Positions 53,875-62,967 of a stretch of 64,000 nt of DNA are shown here, one piece after another. The notes beneath the pieces are model-generated. The model did not search any database. It was not told the DNA's origin and worked only from the letters and a program-made list of their open reading frames with translations. This stretch comes from Symbiodinium natans (lineage: Eukaryota > Sar > Dinophyceae > Suessiales > Symbiodiniaceae). The position numbers and the translations under genes are program-made. The stretch lies in the NCBI GenBank assembly GCA_905221605.1, contig CAJNDS010000646.1, forward strand, positions 15,001 through 79,000, given 5' to 3'. Numbering within the stretch: position 1 is the stretch's first letter; each line of letters begins with the position of its first letter.

Positions 53875-55229
53875 CAGTGAATCAGGAGCCGGAGATTTTA
53901 GAACACAATCTCGAGCCCTCGAAATCAAGGCAAAACAAGCTTGAAGTGGACATGCGTGCTTGCCACAAGCATGCCATGAAAAGCTGAGAAATGCCCACGA
54001 ACAATGAACACCATGAACAATGCCATCCTTTGTATTTCCCTATGCTTTGCGGCTCAGGGTCTCTGCCCTTCCGCCCACCTGGTGGCACTTGCCGTTCGGC
54101 AGGCCGCAGGCGGGTTTTCCCGCTTCAGCGCATGGAGGGGTTCTTTGTGGGAGTCATTCAAATCCTCAAACCCAAACCTTAGCCCTGCAGAGGAGAAGCT
54201 CAGCATTTTGTGAGCATGAAGACTGCAGAACTCAGGAGATCGGGCATTGGGCCCGCTTGCTGGCTGCCTTTACGAGGCCTCATTGAGGCTTCAAGGGGTG
54301 GCTTTCGGGGTGGTTTTTTGCTGGGTTTTTGGCAGACCAGCCTTCTGGATCCCTCTGCCAGCCTCACCTAGCATCTAAGAGATTAAAAGGGGCCTGTGGC
54401 TCTGTTTGCGCTGAAACCCCGTGTCGCCCTTCTGGTACTGGAAGGAGAAGGTTCTAAACCCTCCAAGCTGAAATCTCCTTGCCTTGGGACCTTTCCACAT
54501 CCACGGAGCTGTGTGCACCCAGCTGTTCGCTGATGCTAGTATGAAATAGCATTCGCAAGAGGCATGCGCATTGACTTACTACCCATTATACGCTTCAGAA
54601 CTGGTAAAGCCAAGCCTAGGGCCTAGTATGCCTAGTGTAGAGCCACAGGATATCCTTGTGACAAGAGCCTGTCACCGACTACGTCACGAAACCCATCGTG
54701 AACTTCACCTGCTTGAGTGTCTCATCTCGCCCGCCCTGTCATGTGCGAACGCGAAGCATCGGACTCACAGTGGAACACCATGCAGGAACAGCGCCTGGGA
54801 TGAGAAGAGTTCGTTCTTTGCGATCACTGCGGACGAGAAGCAGCGCCTGGCGTCTTGCGCGGGACGGGGATGGTATGCTATGCTCCACCAGGATTCATTG
54901 TCGGACACAGGCGTTCCGGGAAAGAGGGGCGGAATGATTCGGAGGCGTTCGGACAGCTTAAAGCCAGAAGTCAGAAACACGTCACTGATTCAGGGAGTCA
55001 GCAAGTCGGGAGATAGGGGAAAGGGCGGAGAACTCCCAAGGCCCGAGGCATTGCCAAAGGTGCCAAGCCTCCGCATGTGATCTCTGACCAGCTCGCCGAC
55101 CTTGGCACGCTGCGGTGGGGCCTAAAAATTGAGGGCTTTGGGGCCAGGAAGCCCGAAGCCGACTTGGAGGGGGTTCCCCCACCCCCCCCCCCCAAGAGGC
55201 CCCCCCAGCCCAAGATTTGGTTGTCAAGG
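53875..55229. other. intergenic region, no gene seen
   Basis: This lies upstream of the signal-peptide exon of the laminin-G gene. Frames on both strands lack protein-like composition or splice signals. A 10-base C tract lies at about 55182-55192. Confidence 0.45.
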
Positions 55230-55610
55230 CACTTTGGGGAGACGATGGCGCCAGGTGAAGTTTGCATCCAGGTAGTCGAACATGGTCTCAAGGATCTCTT
55301 TCAACCTGGTGCATGATGCTCCGTTGCTTGGTGAGACATACATGAGACGCCACCCAGCGACCAGCCTCTTGTACCTTGTCCAGACTTGCTCGAGGTGCGT
55401 CACCAAGAAGCGCTGCAAAGGCAAAGGGGTGCGCGACTTCCGATGCTTTTGTCAAATGCCCCCCTCCCCTCAAGTTATATCGACTATCCCCGAAGTCCAG
55501 TTGCCTCTTGGTGGGCCCGGGTGTCTTGGAAGATCTCGTTCAGGAACCTCTCCGCACTCAGTTGCGCTCGGAACCGCAGGAGCACCGTCACGAGGCCAAT
55601 TGCCTCTCCC
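55230..55610 (-). CDS. partial gene, two exons, unknown function
   Basis: An upstream exon (about 55605-55490) encodes GLVTVLLRFRAQLSAERFLN followed by EIFQDTRAHQEATG. A downstream exon starts at 55412 after CTTTGCAG and encodes LEQVWTRYKRLVAGWRLMYV and ETMFDYLDANFTWRHR, ending near 55230 at a TGA or a GT donor. The sequence looks helical and protein-like. No domain is recognised, and start and end are missing. Confidence 0.42.
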
Positions 55611-57050
55611 ACTCGAAGAAGATCAACGAGTTGCTAATGAAGTGAGTCAGAACCTGACACCATCTCACGGTCCAAGGTGGCACTTAGGACTTGTCTGCGA
55701 AAACAACCATGCCTGGTACATCTCCCCCATCTTTCCTTCTCGGCACTGGCATCGCACAAAGGCCTTGCACCTGGCACGGTCTGAACATGGGCTGAAGCCT
55801 GCCTGAACAGCGAATTCTCAGTGCTAACTGCTAGAATCTGCCAGAACAACGAGAATCTGTCAGAACAATTCAACACTAGATGAGTACCCCAAATCCTTTA
55901 CACCCTTGTTTCGGGGCGCAGCATTTGGGGGATTTACGAGAATAGGGTACCTTATTGAGGCTCACATGGTAAGGGGATCCTACGATTTGAGGGCCTATAT
56001 TTGGGATCCCTTGTCTTCGTAAACCCCCATTTCTCTACCAAAAGCAGCTGGGAGCACGCGTCCAGGAGACTCGAGTGTAGAGCCTCCCCCTCCTCTCGAG
56101 TACGCCGTGCGGATTTCGAGCTTGGGCTGCCTATCACTGGAAAATAAAGTAGACCCCTTTGAAATGTCTTGAATTCAGCGTAGGGCCCGCATTTCAGCAC
56201 ATTCCGCCTACAAAAAGGTTTCGCACCTCAGGTTGTCGACGCGCGGCTCACCAGGGCGTTTGCTAGATTTCTGGCAAGCCTGGCCTGCCTTGCCAGCTCC
56301 AGGCTGTGTGATTTTTTTCAACTTGTCTCAGTTGCGTCGATGTCAGACTTCGGGTGTTGCACCTGCAGTGCGTGCACCGTGCTGGATTTTTCTTATCGCC
56401 TCGCGCCAATCTTGGCAAAGAGGAAGTGCAGATGTTGCCCTTGATCCCGAGCCTGGTGCTTTTGAGGGCCCCACATTAAGTCCTGCGGGGGGGTGGGGTA
56501 GATTCTACTGGCTTGCTTGCTTGCTTGCTCTCATTCCAGCTTGTCAAACCTTGCGTCATAAGGATGTCCCATGGATGCACTACGAGCACGCCCCGTATTC
56601 TGCGGCTCCGGGTGTCAGGCTCCACTGTGTCACGGTACACTGTAGGTTTAATTGTTAGGGTTTTGAAACAGTCCTGATCCATCTGGATGTTCCTCTGGAT
56701 CTCTAGGAGACACCTCAGCTGCGAGCAGCTCACCACCCGCCTGGACCAGACAGGCTGACAAAGCCGATCCAAATTTTTTCAAGCACCCTAAGCCTTAAGC
56801 CCTCAATTCAGCTGAAGCCCCTCCCCCTCCCCCTCCCCTGACTGCTTGCTGCTTCCTCATTCCCACGACGAAGCCCTGCAAGCCCGGGAGCATGGCAGGA
56901 TGAAGTAGCAGATGCTCTTGCCCTGCCTGGCAGCTCTTGGCTGGTATTGCATGCTTAAGCCTTCAGGCATCCGGAATCGTGCCGAAGCTTCGCAGCCAGC
57001 TCCAGCGCGCCTGCGGCAGAGACACATATACTGCGACTGACTTGGGGAAA
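55611..57050. other. region without recognised genes
   Basis: No coherent exon set, RNA gene or mobile element was seen here. Confidence 0.45.
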
Positions 57051-57054
57051 GAGA

Positions 57055-57142
57055 CAGGAAAGAGAAGAGAGAAGAGAGAAGAGAGAAGAGAGAAGAGAGA
57101 AGAGAGAAGAGAGAAGAGAGAAGAGAGAAGAGAGAAGAGAGA

Positions 57143-57184
<42 letters not shown>

Positions 57185-57928
57185 AGAAGAGAGAAGAGAG
57201 AAGAGAGAAGAGAGAAGAGAGAGAGAGAAGAGAGAAGAGAGAAGAGAGAAGAGAGAAGAGAGAAGAGAGAAGAGAAGAAGAGAAGAAAGAGAAGAGAGAA
57301 GAGAGGAGAGAGAAGAAAGAGAAGAGAGAAGAGAGAAGAGAGAAGAGAGAGAGAGAGAGAAGAAAGAGAAGAGAGAAGAGAGAAGAGAGAAGAGAGAAGA
57401 GAGAAGAGAGAAGAGAGAAGAGAAGGGAGAAGAGGAGAAGAGGAGAAGAGAGACGAGAGAAGAGAGACGAGAGACGAGGAGAAGAGGAGAAGAGGAGAAG
57501 AGGGGAGAGGAGAAGAGGAGAAGAGGAGAAGAGGAGAAGAGGAGAAGAGGAGAAGAGGAGAAGAGGAGAAGAGGAGAAGAGGAGAAGAGGAGAAGGGGAG
57601 AAGGGGAGAAGGGGAGAAGGGGAGAAGGGGAGAAGGGGAGAAGGGGAGAAGGGGAGAAGGGGAGAAGGGGAGAAGGGGAGAAGGGGAGAAGGGGAGAAGG
57701 GGAGAAGGGGAGAAGGGGAGAAGGGGAGAAGGGGAGAAGGGGAGAAGGAGAGAAGGAGAGAAGGAGAGAAGGAGAGAAGGAGAGAAGGAGAGAAGGAGAG
57801 AAGGAGAGAAGGAGAGAAGGAGAGAAGGAGAGAAGGGGAGAAGGGGAGAAGGGGAGAAGGGGAGAAGGGGAGAAGGGGAGAAGGGGAGAAGGGGAGAAGG
57901 GGAGAAGGGGAGAAGGGGAGAAGGGGAG
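57055..57928 (+). repeat. 870-base purine-only microsatellite (AGAGAAG, GGGGAGAA)
   Basis: The plus strand is almost pure purine for about 870 bases. AGAGAAG units run to about 57425, then GAGGAGAA, GGGGAGAA, a block of GGAGAGAA (about 57745-57835) and GGGGAGAA again. Ser/Leu/Pro and Glu/Arg/Lys translations on the two strands are artefacts. Confidence 0.95.
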
Positions 57929-57930
57929 CC

Positions 57931-58263
57931 TGGAAAGCTGGCATGGCCCCTGCAGCAAGGATGACACGCGCAAATCGATTGGCTCAAGATGAAACAGGGT
58001 CACAGGGTTACCGGGGTTGTGGGCTTCGGCCTGTCCCCAGTAGGGTTTCCCTTAGGTGCCTCTTGTTCGGGGTTTTGGGGTTGTGTCTCTTGGGGTTTGG
58101 GGTTCCCGAGCTTAGGCTGGTACTCCTCTTTTGGCCCCTACCTTCTCCCTGGTTCCCCTAAGTTCGGTTCTCTTTTGAGGTTGTTCTTTTGGTTTCCTGG
58201 AGTTATGAGCCCAAGTGTCGTGGTTCTGTGCGGTTAGTGTTTTCAGGGCTTTAGGAAAGATCC
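57931..58263 (+). other. leader region upstream of the copia Gag
   Basis: G/T-rich sequence between the purine array and the first ATG of the copia element. It should hold part of the LTR or leader. No TG...CA ends or primer-binding site could be assigned, because the 3' LTR lies outside the window. Confidence 0.4.
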
Positions 58264-60072
58264 ATGGATCCTGCGTCTTCGCTCTTGCTGGAAGCTTCCT
58301 CTGGCACAGATGAGGCTCCGATGGAGGAGCATGGAGGAGATGCGGTTGACGAGCTTTTTGCTCAGGCACTGGGATCCACGCTTGCTGCGGGAGGTGGGGG
58401 ACTTGGTGCTGAGGAGGGCAACAATGGTTTATCTGGTGGTGGCAGCGGTGCAAGCAATGTTGCAAATCCTGCGACTACCGGGCAAAACAATGGTGGGTCT
58501 GGTACAGTTTCTGGGCCTACAATATCATCGTCTCAGGTGGATGGGAATGGTGATACCCCTACGACAGTTGCTCCTGGTACAACAGCTGGTGCAGTGATTT
58601 CCACAGGTTTGGGTGATGGGCCCTCAACAGTTCCTGATACAGCGGTTGCACAATCGGTCAGCGGTCCTGGTCCATCAGCTAGTGGAAGTGTGCTGCAGGT
58701 GCAAGAAGGTATCGGGGCAGCTACAAGTGCAAGCACAGAGGTTTTTCAGTTTCAGCAAAGTGCCGGGCCATCAACAGTTCCTGGTACAGCGGTGGCACAA
58801 TCGGTCAGTGGTCCTGGTCCATCAGCCCATATTGGTTTTACCAGCGCGCCGTTTCCTGGAGGTCATTTTGACAGTGGAACAGGCGAGCAATACTTGACTG
58901 GGCAGATGACACAATGGACTCCAAATAATGCTGCAGTGCAAGGCAACAATCCTGGACTGGCGTTTAACACCTACGAGCAGATCCGAGCCTTGGGACAGCC
59001 GCTACATCGACCTGAACCAGCCCCTACACAAACAGATTGGATGGGCCCGATGAGACAGATGCTGGGAGATTTGCTGCAACCTTTAACTTCGAGGTTGGAT
59101 GTGTTGGAGCAGGATAGACAATCTTCTCAGTCGTCGGCATTGGGAGCAGTGGATCAAGCGGCTTTGGCAAGAATGTTTGCTGGTTTAAATCTGGAAAGAC
59201 AGGACTCTGCGGGTTCCCAGGCCCAGGCTGCTTTGGGGGATCTCCAACCTAGGTCGTCCGATTCGATGCGGTCGGCTAGATCTCATCCTTCGCAGGAGCT
59301 GGGTGAACAGGAGACTGGAACTCGTACACCGGTCGTGGTGACAGAAGGACCGGAGCAGTACACGATTGCCACGCCTCCTGGTTTGGGACAGCCTGCAAGT
59401 GTGGCCAATGTTTCTTTGGATGAAAGGGATCGTGAGTTGGTAGCGTTGCGAGTTCAAGTACAACAGCTACAGATGCAGTTGCAACAGGTTCTGGCCAGAG
59501 AAGCTGCGAGGGCTGGAGAGACTGCTCCTTCAGCGGAAGCAACGCCTCCTCCACCACCGCCACTCCCCAGTAGCCACCATACACCTGGTGGCACACGTGT
59601 TCCTTCGGGGCCTTCAATGGCTACACCCAAAGTTTTTGGGGTAACAGCTGGCGTGGATACATCGTGGCAGGCCATGGGACCGGCAGTTTGGGAGGTGGTA
59701 CCGCCACCCCCACCACTACCTCCGGAGATGAGGGCGAGACCAAGGGCCTTAATATCTGAGGATTCAGCGGCCTTGATGCCTTCGGAGGAGACCGCCAGAA
59801 GTATTCAGGATCTGCCTAAGCTGGAGATCTCCAAGGGCAACACCGAGGATGCTGGAATGATTCTTGGAGACTGGCTGACGGTGGTCAAACCGATGATGGC
59901 GGGAATTTCAGCCACGGCGGCAGAGTGGTGGGACCAGGTTACAGGCACGGCCTACAACTATTACGATGACTGGCTGGCCGCCTCGCCGCTGAAGAGGTTG
60001 GAGCTCCGAGACAAGGTGATGGGGCTGACAGCACTGTTTGAGCACTCCAGGTGGTCACGAACTGAACAATGA
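58264..60072 (+). CDS. copia Gag, N-terminal part
   Basis: This part is 602 codons from ATG to TGA. The first ~230 residues are Gly/Ser/Thr/Val-rich and disordered, with a repeated segment (TVPDTAVAQSVSGPGPSA and TVPGTAVAQSVSGPGPSA about 50 residues apart). A heptad stretch (RDRELVALRVQVQQLQMQLQ) and Pro-rich linkers follow. Then comes a capsid-like start (LPKLEISKGNTEDAGMILGD, AEWWDQVTGTAYNYYDDWL). The TGA lies inside the capsid-like domain, and the same frame continues directly into the next entry. CAA TGA GGC could derive from CAA CGA GGC by a CpG transition, which would fit a nonsense mutation. Confidence 0.75.
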   Translation: MDPASSLLLEASSGTDEAPMEEHGGDAVDELFAQALGSTLAAGGGGLGAEEGNNGLSGGGSGASNVANPATTGQNNGGSGTVSGPTISSSQVDGNGDTPTTVAPGTTAGAVISTGLGDGPSTVPDTAVAQSVSGPGPSASGSVLQVQEGIGAATSASTEVFQFQQSAGPSTVPGTAVAQSVSGPGPSAHIGFTSAPFPGGHFDSGTGEQYLTGQMTQWTPNNAAVQGNNPGLAFNTYEQIRALGQPLHRPEPAPTQTDWMGPMRQMLGDLLQPLTSRLDVLEQDRQSSQSSALGAVDQAALARMFAGLNLERQDSAGSQAQAALGDLQPRSSDSMRSARSHPSQELGEQETGTRTPVVVTEGPEQYTIATPPGLGQPASVANVSLDERDRELVALRVQVQQLQMQLQQVLAREAARAGETAPSAEATPPPPPPLPSSHHTPGGTRVPSGPSMATPKVFGVTAGVDTSWQAMGPAVWEVVPPPPPLPPEMRARPRALISEDSAALMPSEETARSIQDLPKLEISKGNTEDAGMILGDWLTVVKPMMAGISATAAEWWDQVTGTAYNYYDDWLAASPLKRLELRDKVMGLTALFEHSRWSRTEQ

Positions 60073-62967
60073 GGCGCGGCGCTCACGCTGGCGGCGTTAC
60101 CTGCAGATGTTAAGGAGGAAATGGTAACCATCCGAGCGGCGCAAACCATTCCTATGCTGTTTCGGTTGCTGACCAAGTATCAACCGGGAGGAGCAGGGGA
60201 GAAGCAGGCTTTGCTACGAACGTTAACTGCTCCAGCTGCGGTGAACACGGCGACGGACGGCATCGCTGGAATCAGAAAGTGGTCCCGAGCCCTTACCAGA
60301 GCTCAGGAGCTGAAACTGGCACTCCCAGACCCAACACTGCTGGTTAAAGCACTGGACCAGATTACAGCTGCGGTGATCGCGGGGCAAAGCTTATTCCGGC
60401 TGTCAACTTTTCGGTTGGAAAACAAGATTGACTATGCCCCTACCTTGTCCTCTGCCAAGTCCTTCGCGCAGATGTTGTTGGCGGAACTGGAAATGGTTAC
60501 TGGCTCCGAACTTGGAGGACGAAGACCTAAGGTGGCGGCCATGGAAACAGAAGCGAAAGGAAAGGGCAAGGGCAAAGACAAGGGACAGCGGGAACATGGG
60601 CAATGCTGGAACTGGATGACACCTAAGGGGTGTCGAAAGGGCAATGCCTGCTCCTTTCCGCACGACAAGGCCAGGATGGTGGGGAGGTGTTACAACTGTT
60701 CTGCAGAAGACCACCAGAAGGCCAACTGCCCTTATCCTACCACCTCTGCAGACACAGCCGCTGCCAAAGAGACCAATGACAAGGCCACGGAAGCAAAGGG
60801 CAGAGGCAAGCACAAGGGAAAGCCCAAGCCCATCGTGAAGAAGGTGGAGCCGGACGAACCAGCGTCCTCTACGACTTCCGCTTCGTCCTCGACGGCACAG
60901 GCAGCTTTTCTTCAGGAGGCATCCGAGCTCATCAAGACGATGAGATTGGCGGCGTCGCGAGGTGAAACGGATGGCTGGGGATTGCTGGATGGTGGAGCTA
61001 CGGCCTGCCTCAGAAAGGCAAAGTCCAATCGGGAGTTCCAACGTGCTGCCCCGATTACAGTGGCCCTGGCTACCGGCTCGACACAACTCCGGATTAACGA
61101 TGCTGGCACGCTGTTGACCAACGACCCCTCCACGAGTCCCATTGTGGCCATGCACGAGCTGATCCAGCTGGGTACAGGAGTGACCTGGGATCAAGGTGGT
61201 ATCTGCATCAAGGTCCCGAAGTTTGGCCAGCTTCCAGTACGATTGGCTACAGGATGCCCAGAGGTTCCAGAAGCACTGGCCTTAAAGCTCATTGAAGATA
61301 TTGAGCAGAAGAAGCGGGACAAGATGGCCTTCGTGAAGGAGCTGCGAATCCAGAAGGAAGATGGAGGTGGCCTGGAGCAAGAAGGGACTATGGTGTTTGA
61401 GGATCCCGTAGCCATGAAGCGCTGGTTGCAAAATCAGTTTTTGCATCTGCCAGAGGGGGTCATCGATGCCCTAACCGTTCCTGCCTATGCCAAAGGAAAT
61501 GACTGCTTGCCTTGGAGCCGGAGGACAAGGAAGGCCATGATGGCTTCGAAGTTCATCGTACTGAACCTGTTTGCTGGCAAAACCCGGGGCTTCTTTCAGC
61601 ACTATCTGGATGGCAAGGGTATGGATGGGTGTTACGTTATCGACGTGGACCTGCCTGAAAACCTACTGTGCGACCAAATGTATGGGTTTTTGTTGGAGTT
61701 GGCCCGAAGTGGCCATGTCAAAATGGTGATGGGCGGACCTCCAGACAAGACGTTTGAGGCACCCAAGCAATGGAGGGGGAATGATCCTCAAGACCGACTT
61801 GGCAGATCTGAGCTCGGTCCTCGCGACCTGCGGGCTGTGGAGAAGGAGAATGTCCTGATCCTAAGGCAGTTGGTGCTGTATATGGTCGCAGAGGAAGCAA
61901 GGAGGCTTCACAACAACAGCCAGGCGGTGGGTCTGGTGTTGGAACACAAGGCGCCAAACAATGGAGAAAACACCGAAGCTTCGAAACCGGAAATCTGGAA
62001 TTGGCCAGAAGTACAACATTGTCAAGCGAAGTACAAGTTGGAAAAACTGGAAGTCGACTTTGGCGATTTGGGTCACCGGACCACGAAACAGCAAGGACTG
62101 CTGGTATCGCACAAGTTGTACTTCGATGAGGTTTCAATGGTGAACTGCAAAGACTGTGGTTCGGGGGAGGAAGGATTGGATCCTCAAGAAATGACCAAAG
62201 GGCATGAGTGGCCTGATGGTTTGAAGTGGGCAGTTCTACAATTGCTGCTGCGCTTGGTCCCGGGGGGGCTATCAATCCATCGTCTGGATACAAAGTTCCG
62301 ACAACATGTTGCCCAAGGCCATATTCCCTTTCGTCGCGATTGCCTACACTGCCTAGCAGGCGGAGCCAAAGACGGCCAGCATCGGAGACTGCCTATCAGC
62401 GAAGCCTACACGATTAGCGCCGATCTGAGTGGTCCCTACACGGTGGGCTTGGATGAGTATGGTCGGGTGAAGTACATGTGCACGATGGTTTACACCATTC
62501 CGGTCTTTGCAAATTTGGAGCCGGAACCAATGGTGGAAATTCCTGAAAGAGGTGATCAAGCTGAAAAGCCTAGGTCTTCAGAGGCAGTCAATGAGGCCGC
62601 ATCCTTGCTGGACGATGACGGGTTGGTGGGTGTAGACACCACATCGCTGTTGGGCGAGGACACACCGGATTATGAGCCGGATTTGGATGATGAGCGGTGT
62701 TCCCAACTGGATGAGCCACTACCACCTCAGGCAAAGGATGAAGAAGCCGTCGTCCTAAGGGATTATGGGCTGGACTGCGAGGAGGACTGGAACGATGAGG
62801 TGGGTCCCGGTGAATGGGAGTGCAACGAGGAGGTTTTGGAGGAGGAATTGTTAAGGAGAACCTCACGGACTTTCAGAAGCGCCTCGTTCAGGAACAAGCT
62901 GAAGCCTGGAAACAATATCTGGTCAAGGCTCGCGAACAGGCGGACTCGGTGGCTCCTCAAGACTTGA
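60073..62967 (+). CDS. copia Gag-Pol: capsid end, zinc knuckles, protease, integrase start
   Basis: The frame follows the TGA directly; the first ATG is at 60121. Domains in order are: end of capsid (FRLLTKYQPGGAGEKQALL); a C3H-type finger (CWNWMTPKGCRKGNACSFPH) and a retroviral knuckle (CYNCSAEDHQKANCP); an aspartic protease (GLLDGGATACLRKA, with DGG where DSG or DTG is usual); then the integrase zinc motif (HVAQGHIPFRRDCLHC, with a second Cys three residues on) and the first catalytic Asp in SADLSGPY (codon 62422-62424). An acidic insert of about 150 residues follows, and the frame runs out at 62967 after drifting into non-homologous sequence. Known copia integrases insert the cDNA; the protease releases the mature proteins. 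Confidence 0.82.
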   Translation, partial: GAALTLAALPADVKEEMVTIRAAQTIPMLFRLLTKYQPGGAGEKQALLRTLTAPAAVNTATDGIAGIRKWSRALTRAQELKLALPDPTLLVKALDQITAAVIAGQSLFRLSTFRLENKIDYAPTLSSAKSFAQMLLAELEMVTGSELGGRRPKVAAMETEAKGKGKGKDKGQREHGQCWNWMTPKGCRKGNACSFPHDKARMVGRCYNCSAEDHQKANCPYPTTSADTAAAKETNDKATEAKGRGKHKGKPKPIVKKVEPDEPASSTTSASSSTAQAAFLQEASELIKTMRLAASRGETDGWGLLDGGATACLRKAKSNREFQRAAPITVALATGSTQLRINDAGTLLTNDPSTSPIVAMHELIQLGTGVTWDQGGICIKVPKFGQLPVRLATGCPEVPEALALKLIEDIEQKKRDKMAFVKELRIQKEDGGGLEQEGTMVFEDPVAMKRWLQNQFLHLPEGVIDALTVPAYAKGNDCLPWSRRTRKAMMASKFIVLNLFAGKTRGFFQHYLDGKGMDGCYVIDVDLPENLLCDQMYGFLLELARSGHVKMVMGGPPDKTFEAPKQWRGNDPQDRLGRSELGPRDLRAVEKENVLILRQLVLYMVAEEARRLHNNSQAVGLVLEHKAPNNGENTEASKPEIWNWPEVQHCQAKYKLEKLEVDFGDLGHRTTKQQGLLVSHKLYFDEVSMVNCKDCGSGEEGLDPQEMTKGHEWPDGLKWAVLQLLLRLVPGGLSIHRLDTKFRQHVAQGHIPFRRDCLHCLAGGAKDGQHRRLPISEAYTISADLSGPYTVGLDEYGRVKYMCTMVYTIPVFANLEPEPMVEIPERGDQAEKPRSSEAVNEAASLLDDDGLVGVDTTSLLGEDTPDYEPDLDDERCSQLDEPLPPQAKDEEAVVLRDYGLDCEEDWNDEVGPGEWECNEEVLEEELLRRTSRTFRSASFRNKLKPGNNIWSRLANRRTRWLLKT

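Noticed and set aside
54571-55080. Plus-strand frame of 169 codons
   Set aside because: No domain, signal peptide or codon bias is apparent, and it opposes the strand of all host genes.
57978-57987. TTGGCTCAAG upstream of the copia Gag as a relict spliced leader
   Set aside because: Only 10 bases match and the next base disagrees. The same 10-mer also occurs near 11034 in a lipase intron on the minus strand, so chance is sufficient.
56857-58003. Long Ser/Leu/Pro and Glu/Arg/Lys frames
   Set aside because: They come from the purine microsatellite and lack any non-repeat coding content.
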